A DNA stretch of 27,720 nt from an uncultured Collinsella sp. (GCA_959028445.1 CAUFRY010000028.1:1-27720); one strand, 5' to 3'; shown: positions 16,258-24,166, counted from the first letter of the stretch. Program-made: numbers and translations. Notes: generated by a model not told the origin, from the letters alone.

Positions 16258-17799
16258 ATGTCTAATGCACTTGGCCGCGACCTTGCAAAGTTGGTTGCCG
16301 CTGTTGACGCCGCCGCCTCTGAGTGCGGTCATGGCGTGTATGGCCAGCGCTTCCATATTATGCCGCCGGCTGGCTGGCTCAACGACCCCAACGGTCTTTG
16401 CCAGGCGGGCGGCGTGTTCCATGCCTATTTTCAGTATGCGCCGTTTGATGTCGAGGGTGGCGTTAAGGCTTGGGGTCATGCGACGAGTCGCGACCTTATG
16501 ACGTGGGACTACGTTGGCGCTCCACTGCTGCCCGACGAGCCGTTCGATTGCCATGGCGTGTATTCGGGCTCCGCGCTTGCCGAAGACGGTCGCATTCGCG
16601 TACTGTACACGGGCAACGTGAAGCTTTCCGATGCGGACGGCACGTACGACTACGTCAATACCGGCCGCCGCGCCGATACTGTTTATGTCGAGAGCGTTGA
16701 TGGCCTTGCCGGTCGGGAGTTCAGCCAAAAGCGCGTGGTGTTGGCGTCCGAGGATTATCCCGAGGATTTGACCTGCCACGTGCGTGACCCCAAGGTGTGG
16801 CGCGATGATGATGGGCGTAATCACATGGTGCTGGGCGCGCGTCGTCGCGTGGACGGGCCGCATGTCGAGAGCCGTTTTTGTGCGATGCACGGCGAGGGTG
16901 CCGGGCGCGATGTGGGCGAGATCCTGGTGTATGGCTCGCCCGATATGCTGAGCTGGGAGCTCGAGAGCCGTGTTTCTACGTCCGAGCGCTTTGGCTTTAT
17001 GTGGGAGTGCCCGGGGTATCTGGAGCTTGAGGCGGATGGTGGTGTGCCGGCGAAGTGGCTGTCCTTCTCTCCCCAGGGGCTTGAGGGCGGCCGTTGGGAC
17101 CGCGGCAACGTATACGCTGCTGGCTACATGCCTGTAACGGGCGACATTACCGGTGGCAATGACGCTTATGAGCTGGGCGAGTTCCGCCTGTGGGACGCCG
17201 GTTTTGACTTCTATGCTCCGCAGGAGTTTACGTCCGAGGATGGTCGCCACATTTTGATCGGCTGGATGGGCATGCCCGATGAGCCGACCTATGACAATGC
17301 GCCCACCGTGGCGTGCGGCTGGCAGCACTGCATGACAGTGCCGCGCGAGCTTACGGCCGGTGACGGCGGCGTGGTGCTGCAGCAGCCGGCGCGCGAGATC
17401 GAGCTCCATTATGCCTCGGTGCGTGTGGGGGAGGGCTCTTTGGAGGTTGCCGGCGATACCTGCTTTGACGTTGTTGTTGACGGTGTCGACGGCGCGTTTA
17501 CCGCGACCGTTGATGGCGAGCTAAAGCTGGCGCTTGTGCCCGCTGGGGACGAACTGCCCTCGCGCTTTGAGATGCGATTTACCGATGAGGGTCGCGCTTC
17601 TGCTGGCTGCGGTCGTACCATGCGCTGGGAGCCCATCGACGAGGTTCGTAATGTGCGCATTGTTGGTGATGTCTCGTCGGTCGAGGTGTTTGTGAACGAT
17701 GGCGCGCTCGTGTTTTCGACGCGCATCTATCCCGAGGCCTATGGCGTGACCGTTGACGCTCCGGGTGCGAGCGTGAACTATCACACGCTCAATATCTAG
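16258..17799 (+). CDS. scrB: GH32 sucrose-6-phosphate hydrolase
   Basis: 513 aa. The GH32 catalytic triad is visible: nucleophile D43 in WLNDPNG, the transition-state residue in R176-D-P178 (RDPKVW), and the acid/base E250 in WECPGY. A five-bladed propeller region spans about 30-345, followed by a C-terminal beta-sandwich. The enzyme splits sucrose-6-phosphate to glucose-6-phosphate and fructose in the cytoplasm; it has no signal peptide. Length matches ScrB/SacA proteins (about 450-510). The ribosome binding site is weak (TTAGGAC before TTTGAT). It follows scrA, supporting a sucrose import-and-split unit. A fructan or other beta-fructoside preference cannot be excluded. Confidence 0.92.
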   Translation: MSNALGRDLAKLVAAVDAAASECGHGVYGQRFHIMPPAGWLNDPNGLCQAGGVFHAYFQYAPFDVEGGVKAWGHATSRDLMTWDYVGAPLLPDEPFDCHGVYSGSALAEDGRIRVLYTGNVKLSDADGTYDYVNTGRRADTVYVESVDGLAGREFSQKRVVLASEDYPEDLTCHVRDPKVWRDDDGRNHMVLGARRRVDGPHVESRFCAMHGEGAGRDVGEILVYGSPDMLSWELESRVSTSERFGFMWECPGYLELEADGGVPAKWLSFSPQGLEGGRWDRGNVYAAGYMPVTGDITGGNDAYELGEFRLWDAGFDFYAPQEFTSEDGRHILIGWMGMPDEPTYDNAPTVACGWQHCMTVPRELTAGDGGVVLQQPAREIELHYASVRVGEGSLEVAGDTCFDVVVDGVDGAFTATVDGELKLALVPAGDELPSRFEMRFTDEGRASAGCGRTMRWEPIDEVRNVRIVGDVSSVEVFVNDGALVFSTRIYPEAYGVTVDAPGASVNYHTLNI

Positions 17800-17821
17800 G
17801 CGTTTCGTCGCATATCGGCGC

Positions 17822-17827
17822 TATACT
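17822..17827 (+). promoter_or_regulatory. Candidate -10 box for the PLP enzyme gene
   Basis: TATACT stands immediately after the scrB stop and 11 nt before a hairpin plus T-run. No good -35 was found at normal spacing. If active, its transcript would begin inside or just before the hairpin at 17838. Confidence 0.35.
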
Positions 17828-17837
17828 GCAGCCGTTG

Positions 17838-17874
17838 CCCACGATGAGGGGAACACCCGCATCGTGGGTTTTTT
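17838..17874 (+). terminator. Intrinsic terminator of the scr operon, or leader attenuator
   Basis: CCCACGATG pairs with CATCGTGGG (9 bp). It continues after one mismatch with GGG/CCC around a short loop, and six T follow (17869-17874). This is the best-formed intrinsic terminator in the window. It lies 38 nt after scrB and only 16 nt before the start of the next gene, so it could also act within that gene's leader. Confidence 0.8.
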
Positions 17875-17890
17875 GAAGGGACGGTGCCGT

Positions 17891-18883
17891 ATGGGCGTAC
17901 AGCAGCTAGAAGAGGCCTGGGCTTTGAGGGCCGACGCGCGTGAGGCGCGTCTTGTTGCGGCCCCGCATGTGCCGGCAGCGCTGTCGCAGCTGGGGATTGT
18001 GCGTCCCGGTGACCGCCTGGTGGCCTTTGCGGATGACTTTACCGAAGCATTTGCGCACGGCTTTGATGGCCGCGATGTTGCGCTGGCGGGCTCGCCGTCC
18101 GCCGATGCGTTTACCGCCGCGTCCGAGGTCTTTGATGCTTCGTTTGATGCCGAGGGGCCGCACCTGTGGTGGTTCGTCAACTCCATCGGCGGGTTTGGAC
18201 TGCGCGTGCCCGATCTGCGTACGCTGGGTCGAGCGGCTCGCGAGGCCCATGCGCTGCTGGTTGTGGACAACACCGTGGCGTCGGCTTTTGGCTGCGATCC
18301 GTTGCGCTTGGGTGCCGTGCTGTCGCTCGAAGCGCTCGACCGTGTGTGCGCCGGTAACGCTTCACGCAAGTTGGTTGCCGTATCGGTCGCGCGCTCGCAG
18401 CTCAAGCGCCATCGTGTGGATGCCGCGGCTGAGTGCGTGCATGTCCTGTTTGAGGGCTGTGGCTTGGGCAAGCTTGATTTGCCTACTGACGAGGCTGGTG
18501 TGCTGGAGCGCGGGCTGGACTCGCTCGATACCCGCATGCAGGCACACTTCGACCGCGCCCGTGCGCTGGGCGAGTATCTGGCCGCCAACGAGATGGTGCG
18601 CAACGTGCGCTATCCCGGACTGAGCTCGCATCCCGACCATGCGGTTGCAACGGGAATCCTCGAGCACGGCTTTGGTCCGGCAGTTGAATTTGACCTTATC
18701 GAGCGCAGTGCGGATGATCTGTTCGATACTTTGCCGGGGGAGTTTCGCACATCGCCCGCCGGCGGCGCAACGACGCGTCTTTCAGCCCCACGTGGCAAGC
18801 AGGGGAGCACCATCCGTCTCTTCGCCGGCACCGACGATCCCTTGATCGTGGCCGCTACCCTAGATAATGCCCTCCGCAACTAG
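17891..18883 (+). CDS. Degenerate Cys/Met-metabolism PLP-dependent enzyme
   Basis: 330 aa from ATG 17891, with AAGGGACGG upstream; the upstream GTG 17864 lies within the terminator. It is shorter than cystathionine gamma-synthase or beta-lyase (about 380-400 aa). Family features are LLVVDNTVASAF (D126, the PLP-ring Asp of the VDNT motif) and the C-terminal block LDTRMQAHFDRARALGEYL, with VRYPGLSSHPDH and STIRLFAGTDD. The catalytic SxTKxxxGHxD motif is altered to S165-VARSQLKRHRVD: the usual Lys position is Arg168, though Lys172 is near. The protein may therefore be catalytically altered or use a displaced lysine. Substrate unknown; common automatic names would be cystathionine gamma-synthase or methionine gamma-lyase. 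Confidence 0.75.
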   Translation: MGVQQLEEAWALRADAREARLVAAPHVPAALSQLGIVRPGDRLVAFADDFTEAFAHGFDGRDVALAGSPSADAFTAASEVFDASFDAEGPHLWWFVNSIGGFGLRVPDLRTLGRAAREAHALLVVDNTVASAFGCDPLRLGAVLSLEALDRVCAGNASRKLVAVSVARSQLKRHRVDAAAECVHVLFEGCGLGKLDLPTDEAGVLERGLDSLDTRMQAHFDRARALGEYLAANEMVRNVRYPGLSSHPDHAVATGILEHGFGPAVEFDLIERSADDLFDTLPGEFRTSPAGGATTRLSAPRGKQGSTIRLFAGTDDPLIVAATLDNALRN

Positions 18884-18901
18884 CTAAATCATCCTCAACT
18901 C

Positions 18902-18976
18902 CATAAGTTGCGGTGAAATATGGATTGATTTACGGCTTTAACCGCATAAACAGTCCCTATTTCACCGCAACTTATG
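18902..18976. repeat. 75-nt palindromic element between convergent genes
   Basis: CATAAGTTGCGGTGAAATA (18902-18920) and its exact complement (18958-18976) form a 19-bp stem. Pairing continues inward with mismatches (GGA/TCC, then TTG/CAG) and ends in CGG/CCG at 18933-18944. It lies between the PLP gene (ending 18883) and the convergent regulator (ending 19016), as a bidirectional terminator would, but no T-run adjoins the stem. The arm resembles that at 1854-1868. Confidence 0.8.
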
Positions 18977-19015
18977 AGAAGGGGTTGTGTGGCTATAAGG
19001 CCCCGTCCCAAATGG

Positions 19016-19369
19016 CTACTTTTTAATACTTGCGATGAGGTCGTTTGCTTTGGTGGCAATGACCTTGTTTATGTCGGCCTGCAGCTCCTCGTAGACTGCT
19101 ATGGCTCGCTCTCCGGCGGGGGTGAGCGTGGATCCGCGGGCGCCGTCGCGCTCGATGAGCTTGCAGCCCAGCTGTCCTTCCGCCTCGTTCACAATGCGCC
19201 AGGCCTTGGAATACGCCATTCCCATGCTCTTGGCGGCGCGGTTGAGCGAGTGCTCGCGGGCGATACCCTGCAGCAGCAAGACGCAGCCGTGGCCGAAGAC
19301 GCCCGGCAAATCCTTGTCGCACGCTTGAATGACCAACTTTGCCGTCGTCTTGTACTCCATGTGCTCCAC
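19016..19369 (-). CDS. ModE/LysR-type winged-helix DNA-binding protein (single domain)
   Basis: 117 aa from GTG 19369; a nearby in-frame ATG at 19360 may be the true start, since GGGGAG lies only 2 nt before the GTG but 11 nt before the ATG. The fold is the ModE N-terminal winged helix: GHGCVLLLQGIAREHS, then the helix-turn-helix NRAAKSMGMAYSKAWRIV, then LIERDGARGSTLTPAG. It has no TOBE molybdate-binding domain, so it is not a full ModE and its signal is unknown. It is convergent with the PLP gene and divergent from guaB, with which it shares a 184-nt upstream region. Regulation of a neighbour is possible but not shown. Confidence 0.85.
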   Translation of the reverse strand: MEHMEYKTTAKLVIQACDKDLPGVFGHGCVLLLQGIAREHSLNRAAKSMGMAYSKAWRIVNEAEGQLGCKLIERDGARGSTLTPAGERAIAVYEELQADINKVIATKANDLIASIKK

Positions 19370-19445
19370 GTCTCCCCGCTAAAGTATTTGCTGGGCAAAC
19401 GCAAAGCATGCGTCAAACCCTCGTGTGCTCTTCTTAAATCATGCA

Positions 19446-19474
19446 TTGTAGCAGTCAAAGTGCGTTAAGATACT
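19446..19474 (+). promoter_or_regulatory. Candidate guaB promoter
   Basis: TTGTAG (19446-19451) and GATACT (19469-19474) are separated by 17 nt. On the minus strand TACAAT (+ strand 19445-19450) overlaps the -35 and may serve the divergent regulator. The leader to the guaB start is about 70 nt and contains a small GCCCA/TGGGC hairpin (19489-19502 region). Confidence 0.45.
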
Positions 19475-19553
19475 TCCCCAGTATTGGGCGCCCAAGGTTG
19501 GGCTGGGTCCTACGAGGCCTGCAGCCGACCGGTCGCATGGAAAAAGGAGAAAC

Positions 19554-21065
19554 ATGGCTACGTTCTTTCCCGGTGAGTCCCACACGTTTTCGGAGTATCT
19601 GCTGGTCCCTGGTTACTCGTCCTCGCAGTGCATCCCCAACAACGTCTCTCTTAAGACGCCGCTAACCCGCTTTAAGCGCGGTGAGAAGCCGGCAATCACC
19701 CTGAACATCCCCATGGTTTCCGCCATCATGCAGTCCGTCTCGGGCGTCGACATGGGTGTCGCGCTCGCTACCGAGGGTGGCCTGTCCTTTATTTACGGTT
19801 CCCAGAGCGCCGAGTCCGAGGCCGCCATGGTCAAGGCCGTCAAGGATCACAAGGCCGGCTTCGTTCAGTCCGATTCCACGTTGACCCCCGACATGACCAT
19901 GGAGCAGGTCATCGAGCTCAAGGAGAAGACCGGTCACTCCACCATGCCGGTCACCGACGACGGCACTCCCAAGGGTAAGCTCCTGGGCATCGTCACCAGC
20001 CGTGACTATCGCCCCAGCCGCGATGACCACCAGAAGAAGGTCTCCGAGTTCATGACCCCGCGTGAGCAGCTCATCGTGGGCGACAAGAACATCAGCCTCA
20101 AGGTTGCCAACGACGTCATCTGGGACAATAAGCTCAACGCCCTGCCCATCGTCGATGACAACGATCACCTGATGGGAATCGTTTTCCGCAAGGACTACGA
20201 CAGCCACAAGACCAACCCCAACGAGCTGCTCGACGGCGACAAGCGCTACATGGTCGGCGCCGGTATCAACACCCGCGACTATGCAGAGCGCGTGCCGCTG
20301 CTCATCGAGGCCGGCGCCGATGTCCTGTGCATCGACTCCTCCGAGGGCTTCAGCGAGTGGCAGAAGCGCACCATCGAGTGGATCCGCGCCAACTATGGCG
20401 AGGACGTCAAGGTCGGTGCCGGTAACGTCGTCGACGCCGAGGGCTTCCGCTTTTTGGCCGACTGCGGCGCCGACTTCATCAAGGTCGGTATCGGCGGCGG
20501 TTCCATCTGCATCACCCGTGAGACCAAGGGTATCGGCCGTGGCCAGGCCACCGCGCTGATCGACGTCTGCCGCGCTCGCGACGAGTACTACGAGGAGACC
20601 GGCGTCTACGTGCCCGTGTGCTCCGACGGTGGTATCGTCTACGATTACCACATGACGCTCGCCCTTGCCATGGGTGCAGACTTTATGATGCTGGGCCGTT
20701 ACTTCGCCCGCTTTGACGAGAGCCCGACCGAGCGCGTCAACGTGAACGGCCAGTACATGAAGGAGTACTGGGGCGAGGGTTCTGCGCGTGCCCGCAACTG
20801 GCAGCGCTACGACCTGGGTGGCGCCGCGAAGCTCAGCTTCGTCGAGGGCGTCGACTCCTACGTTCCCTACGCCGGTTCCCTCAAGGACGGCGTGGGCGGT
20901 ACGCTCTACAAGGTCAAGTCCACGATGTGCAACTGCGGCGCCCTCTCGATCCCCGAGCTCCAGGAAAAGGCACGCCTAACGCTGGTCAGCTCCACCTCTA
21001 TCGTCGAAGGCGGCGCCCACGACGTAGTCGTCAAGGATTCCCACCAGAGCGTCAGCTACCGCTAA
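19554..21065 (+). CDS. guaB: Inosine-5'-monophosphate dehydrogenase
   Basis: 503 aa, with AAAAAGGAG 4 nt before the ATG. It oxidises IMP to XMP with NAD, the committed step of GMP synthesis, in the cytoplasm. The TIM barrel is interrupted by two CBS motifs (about residues 100-220: HSTMPVTDDGTPKGKLLGIV and LNALPIVDDNDHLMGIV). The catalytic loop is GSIC319ITRETKGIGRGQATA, the substrate site SDGGIVYDYH, and the flap keeps Arg-Tyr in NWQRYD. The loop differs from the common bacterial GSICTTR-VxGVGVPQ form and resembles eukaryotic-type loops in part. The C-terminal tail is longer than in typical bacterial enzymes and has CNCGALS. It is monocistronic by its surroundings. Confidence 0.93.
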   Translation: MATFFPGESHTFSEYLLVPGYSSSQCIPNNVSLKTPLTRFKRGEKPAITLNIPMVSAIMQSVSGVDMGVALATEGGLSFIYGSQSAESEAAMVKAVKDHKAGFVQSDSTLTPDMTMEQVIELKEKTGHSTMPVTDDGTPKGKLLGIVTSRDYRPSRDDHQKKVSEFMTPREQLIVGDKNISLKVANDVIWDNKLNALPIVDDNDHLMGIVFRKDYDSHKTNPNELLDGDKRYMVGAGINTRDYAERVPLLIEAGADVLCIDSSEGFSEWQKRTIEWIRANYGEDVKVGAGNVVDAEGFRFLADCGADFIKVGIGGGSICITRETKGIGRGQATALIDVCRARDEYYEETGVYVPVCSDGGIVYDYHMTLALAMGADFMMLGRYFARFDESPTERVNVNGQYMKEYWGEGSARARNWQRYDLGGAAKLSFVEGVDSYVPYAGSLKDGVGGTLYKVKSTMCNCGALSIPELQEKARLTLVSSTSIVEGGAHDVVVKDSHQSVSYR

Positions 21066-21070
21066 GCGGC

Positions 21071-21163
21071 TTTCCCAAGCACCGCACCTTGCCGTTCAAA
21101 CCGTCGCTCGCGTACCAAAGTACGCGTCGCTCCTCTTTCACGGCAATCTGCGGCACTTGGAAA
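21071..21163. repeat. Structured intergenic repeat, copy B
   Basis: Second copy of the element at 13393-13492. The core 21090-21145 matches 13414-13470 except for three substitutions and the loop. The base of the core stem changes from C-G (13419/13465) to T-A (21095/21140), a compensatory change. GCGTAC/GTACGC (21110-21115/21120-21125) forms the tip. Flanking arms (TTTCC at 21071 with GGAAA at 21159, CACCGCA with TGCGGCA) extend the hairpin but differ in sequence from copy A. It starts 6 nt after guaB. Confidence 0.8.
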
Positions 21164-21224
21164 ACCCGACCATGCTTGGGCTGGTAACAATTAGCGGTTG
21201 ATTCACAACCACGTTATTTAGATA

Positions 21225-21259
21225 AAGCGAGATGCCTGCAAGTCGCAGGCATCTCGCTT
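21225..21259 (+). terminator. Strong hairpin, probable terminator downstream of guaB
   Basis: A perfect 15-bp stem AAGCGAGATGCCTGC / GCAGGCATCTCGCTT with a 5-nt loop, followed by GTCGTATTT. The T content after the stem is moderate. It probably ends guaB transcription before the leuS leader. Confidence 0.7.
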
Positions 21260-21294
21260 GTCGTATTTGCTATCATCATGCGAGTTAACGATGT

Positions 21295-21412
21295 GGCGGG
21301 GCGTTCTTACCTTTGCTCGCTGCAAGTTCCGCACGAGCCGAAGAGCACTTAATGTGCTCTTCGTGCGAGCAGGACTGTCCGCAGCAGCGAGTAAAGGTAA
21401 GAACGCCCCGCC
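21295..21412. repeat. Large palindrome with 29-bp arms in the leuS leader
   Basis: Arms 21295-21323 and 21384-21412 pair over 29 bp with a single G-T (G-U in RNA) pair at 21315/21392. Inside, CGAAGAGCAC (21339-21348) pairs with GTGCTCTTCG (21354-21363) over a 5-nt loop. The right arm ends 26 nt before the leuS start. It could be a non-autonomous mobile element (MITE-like), a dispersed repeat or a regulatory RNA structure. No clear target-site duplication was seen in the flanks and no T-box signature is present. Confidence 0.85.
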
Positions 21413-21438
21413 CCAACCGAGATAACAAAGGAGCTGAT

Positions 21439-24015
21439 ATGTGCGATTGCACAGATCATAAGGACGAGATCCCTGCCTACGACGCGCAGGCCATTGAGTC
21501 CCGGTGGATGAAGGCCTGGGAGGATTCCAACCTCTTTGCCGTCGACACCGACGACAGCAAGCCCAAGAAGTACGTGCTCGAGATGTTCCCGTATCCGTCG
21601 GGCGACCTGCACATGGGCCACGCGCGCAACTATACTATCGGCGATGCCATGGCCCGTCAGGCCCGCATGCGCGGCTACGACGTGTTGCATCCCATCGGCT
21701 TTGACGCCTTTGGCCTGCCCGCCGAAAACGCCGCCATCAAGCACAATACGCAGGCTGCCGCCTGGACGTATAAGAACATGGACCAGGCGCTCGCCACGAT
21801 GAAGCGCATGGGCTTCTCCTACGATCTGGATCGCATGGTCAAGACCTGCAGCCCCGACTACTACCGCTGGGGTCAGTGGATCTTTGAGAAGCTGTGGGAA
21901 AAGGGCCTGGTCTACCGCAAGAAGAACCCGGTTAACTGGTGTCCCACCTGCAAGACCGTTCTGGCCAACGAGCAGGTCACCGAGGGTAAGTGCTGGCGCT
22001 GCGGTACCGAGCCCGAGAAGCGCGACCTTGAGCAATGGTACTTCAAGATCACCGAGTACTCCCAGGAGCTGCTCGACGATCTGGAGAAGCTCCCCGGCTG
22101 GCCCGAGCGCGTCAAGCAGATGCAGGCCAACTGGATCGGTCGCTCCGAGGGCGCCGAGGTCGACTTTACCCTGTGCGACCAGCATGGCGAGCCCATCGAG
22201 GGCGATGAGGGCAAGATCACCGTCTTCACCACGCGTGCCGATACCCTTTTTGGCGTCTCCTTCTTCGTCCTGGCTCCCGAGTACGCCGGCCTGCACGAGC
22301 TCGTCGAGGGCACGGAGTACGAGGAGGCCGTCACCAAGATCGTTGAGGACTCCAAGCATATCTCTGCCGTCGAGCGTGCCCAGGGCACCCTCGAGAAGCA
22401 CGGTGCCTTCACGGGCCGCTATGTGGTAAACCCCGTCAACGGCGAGAAGGTCCCCGTGTGGGTTGCCGATTATGTCGTTGCCGACTACGGTACAGGTGCC
22501 GTCATGGCCGTTCCCTGTGGCGACCAGCGCGACTTTGAGTTTGCCCGTAAGTACGACCTGCCGATCGTGCCGATCATCCTCGACGATGACGACCGCGCTG
22601 CCGTCGAGGCCAGCGGCGAGACCATCGATACCTTCCATGCTGAGACCGTCGACTGGGATTGCGCCCACGCTGCCGAGGGCACGCTGGTCCAGTCCGGTAA
22701 GTACACCGGCATGCGCGGCGGTAAGCACTCCGAGGGCGAGGCTGCGATCGTGGCCGACCTTGAGGCCATGGGCTGCGGTCGTCGCAAGGTCGAGTTCCGT
22801 CTGCGCGACTGGCTCATCAGCCGCCAGCGCTATTGGGGCAACCCCATCCCGGCCATCCACTGCGAGCACTGCGGCATCGTGCCCGTGCCCGAGGATCAGC
22901 TGCCGGTGACGCTGCCCGAGAACCTGGACCTGGGCGCCGGCGAGACCCTCGCCGAGTGCAAGGAGTTCTACGAGACCACCTGCCCGGTCTGCGGCCGCCC
23001 GGCCAAGCGCGAGACCGATACCATGGACACCTTCACCTGCTCCAGCTGGTATTACCTGCGCTATACCGATCCGCACAACTCCGAGCTGCCCTTCTCCCAT
23101 GAGGCCGCCGACCGTTGGATGCCCGTCGATAACTACATCGGCGGCATCGAGCACGCCATTCTGCACCTGCTCTACAGCCGCTTCTTTACCAAGGCCCTAC
23201 GCGACCTTGGCCTGCTGAGCGTGGACGAGCCCTTCACCAACCTGCTGTGCCAGGGCATGGTCAAGGACGAGAACGGCGACACCATGTCCAAGTCCAAGGG
23301 CAACGTCGTGCCCCCGAGCTCGGTCATCGAGCCCTACGGTGCCGACACCATGCGTCTGGCGATCCTGTTTATCGCCCCGCCCGAGAAGGACTTCGACTGG
23401 GATCCCAAGGCCGTCGAGGGCGCCAACCGCTTTATCAAGCGCGCCTGGCGTATCGTTTGGCAGCTCGTCCAGTCCGGCGACGCCAACGTGGCCTTCGACA
23501 AGTCCGCGCTCGATGAGGTTGCTATGAAGCTCTATCGCGAGCGTCACCGCACCATCGCCAAGTGCACCGAGGACTTCGACCGCGGCCAGTTCAACACCGC
23601 GATCTCGGCCGTCATGGAGCTCGTCAACGCGGCGAGCGCCTACCTCAATGCCACTGAGGGTACCGCCCGCGACAAGGCGCTGTGCTACGGCGTGGCCAAG
23701 GATATCGTGAGCGTGCTGGCGCCCATCTGCCCGTTCTGGGCCGACGAGCTGTGGCACGAGGCGCTCGGCTGCGAGGGCAACGCCTATACCGCTGCCTGGC
23801 CCGAGTTCGACCTGGCCGAGTCCATCGAGGACACGGTGCAGATCGTGGTCCAGGTGCTCGGCAAGGTCCGCGGCCGCGTCGACGTGGCCCGCGATGCCTC
23901 CAATGAGGATATGCAGGCTGCCGCCGAGGCCGCCGTCGCCAAGTGGCTCGAGGGCAAGACGGTCGTCAGGGCCATCTGCGTGCCCGGCAAGCTGGTCAAC
24001 CTGGTGGTCAAGTAA
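21439..24015 (+). CDS. leuS: Leucyl-tRNA synthetase
   Basis: 858 aa from ATG 21439, with AAAGGAG 5 nt upstream; the longer open frame back to 21313 runs through the palindrome and is rejected. Class I motifs: PYPSGDLHMGH (H58-M-G-H61) and the KMSKS variant TMSKS (615-619, K618). A zinc-type insert with paired cysteines (WCPTCKTVLANEQVTEGKC and WRCG) lies near 170-190. The CP1 editing domain lies at about 225-420 (TTRADTLFGVSF). A C-terminal anticodon-binding and tRNA-contact region ends in VNLVVK. Length fits bacterial LeuRS (about 800-870). It charges tRNA-Leu and edits mischarged tRNA. Confidence 0.97.
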   Translation: MCDCTDHKDEIPAYDAQAIESRWMKAWEDSNLFAVDTDDSKPKKYVLEMFPYPSGDLHMGHARNYTIGDAMARQARMRGYDVLHPIGFDAFGLPAENAAIKHNTQAAAWTYKNMDQALATMKRMGFSYDLDRMVKTCSPDYYRWGQWIFEKLWEKGLVYRKKNPVNWCPTCKTVLANEQVTEGKCWRCGTEPEKRDLEQWYFKITEYSQELLDDLEKLPGWPERVKQMQANWIGRSEGAEVDFTLCDQHGEPIEGDEGKITVFTTRADTLFGVSFFVLAPEYAGLHELVEGTEYEEAVTKIVEDSKHISAVERAQGTLEKHGAFTGRYVVNPVNGEKVPVWVADYVVADYGTGAVMAVPCGDQRDFEFARKYDLPIVPIILDDDDRAAVEASGETIDTFHAETVDWDCAHAAEGTLVQSGKYTGMRGGKHSEGEAAIVADLEAMGCGRRKVEFRLRDWLISRQRYWGNPIPAIHCEHCGIVPVPEDQLPVTLPENLDLGAGETLAECKEFYETTCPVCGRPAKRETDTMDTFTCSSWYYLRYTDPHNSELPFSHEAADRWMPVDNYIGGIEHAILHLLYSRFFTKALRDLGLLSVDEPFTNLLCQGMVKDENGDTMSKSKGNVVPPSSVIEPYGADTMRLAILFIAPPEKDFDWDPKAVEGANRFIKRAWRIVWQLVQSGDANVAFDKSALDEVAMKLYRERHRTIAKCTEDFDRGQFNTAISAVMELVNAASAYLNATEGTARDKALCYGVAKDIVSVLAPICPFWADELWHEALGCEGNAYTAAWPEFDLAESIEDTVQIVVQVLGKVRGRVDVARDASNEDMQAAAEAAVAKWLEGKTVVRAICVPGKLVNLVVK

Positions 24016-24033
24016 GCGCTGCGCGCAAAGCTG

Positions 24034-24084
24034 ACATGCAATAAACGAGGGACGGTCCGTTTGGGCCGTCCCTCGTTTTGCATG
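24034..24084 (+). terminator. Intrinsic terminator of leuS
   Basis: AAACGAGGGACGG (24043-24055) pairs with CCGTCCCTCGTTT (24066-24078). The stem extends outward as ACATGCA/TGCATGT after a 2-nt bulge. The T-run TTTT (24076-24079) lies at the stem base. It starts 19 nt after the leuS stop. Confidence 0.8.
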
Positions 24085-24166
24085 TACCTGCCTAGGTGCC
24101 TTCGGTCAATTGTCCTATTCTTGTGGAGAAGCTGTGCGCACGCTGACCTGCAGATTCGTACTGTGC

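Noticed and set aside
19016..19369. Complete molybdate-responsive ModE
   Set aside because: Only the winged-helix domain is present, with no TOBE domain, and no molybdate transport genes are nearby.
21295..21438. T-box riboswitch before leuS
   Set aside because: No AGGGTGGNACCGCG-like T-box sequence and no terminator/antiterminator pair. The structure is a simple giant palindrome.
21313..21438. 42-residue N-terminal extension of LeuRS
   Set aside because: It is encoded by the palindrome, whereas ATG 21439 has AAAGGAG at good distance and starts near the normal family N-terminus.
21349..23166. 605-residue minus-strand open frame opposite leuS
   Set aside because: It mirrors leuS, has low-complexity Gly/Ala/Leu/Asp-rich composition and no ribosome binding site or motif. 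It is a by-product of GC-rich codon usage. The same applies to the long antisense frames at 2784-4352, 11690-13342, 24743-26056 and 26070-27608.
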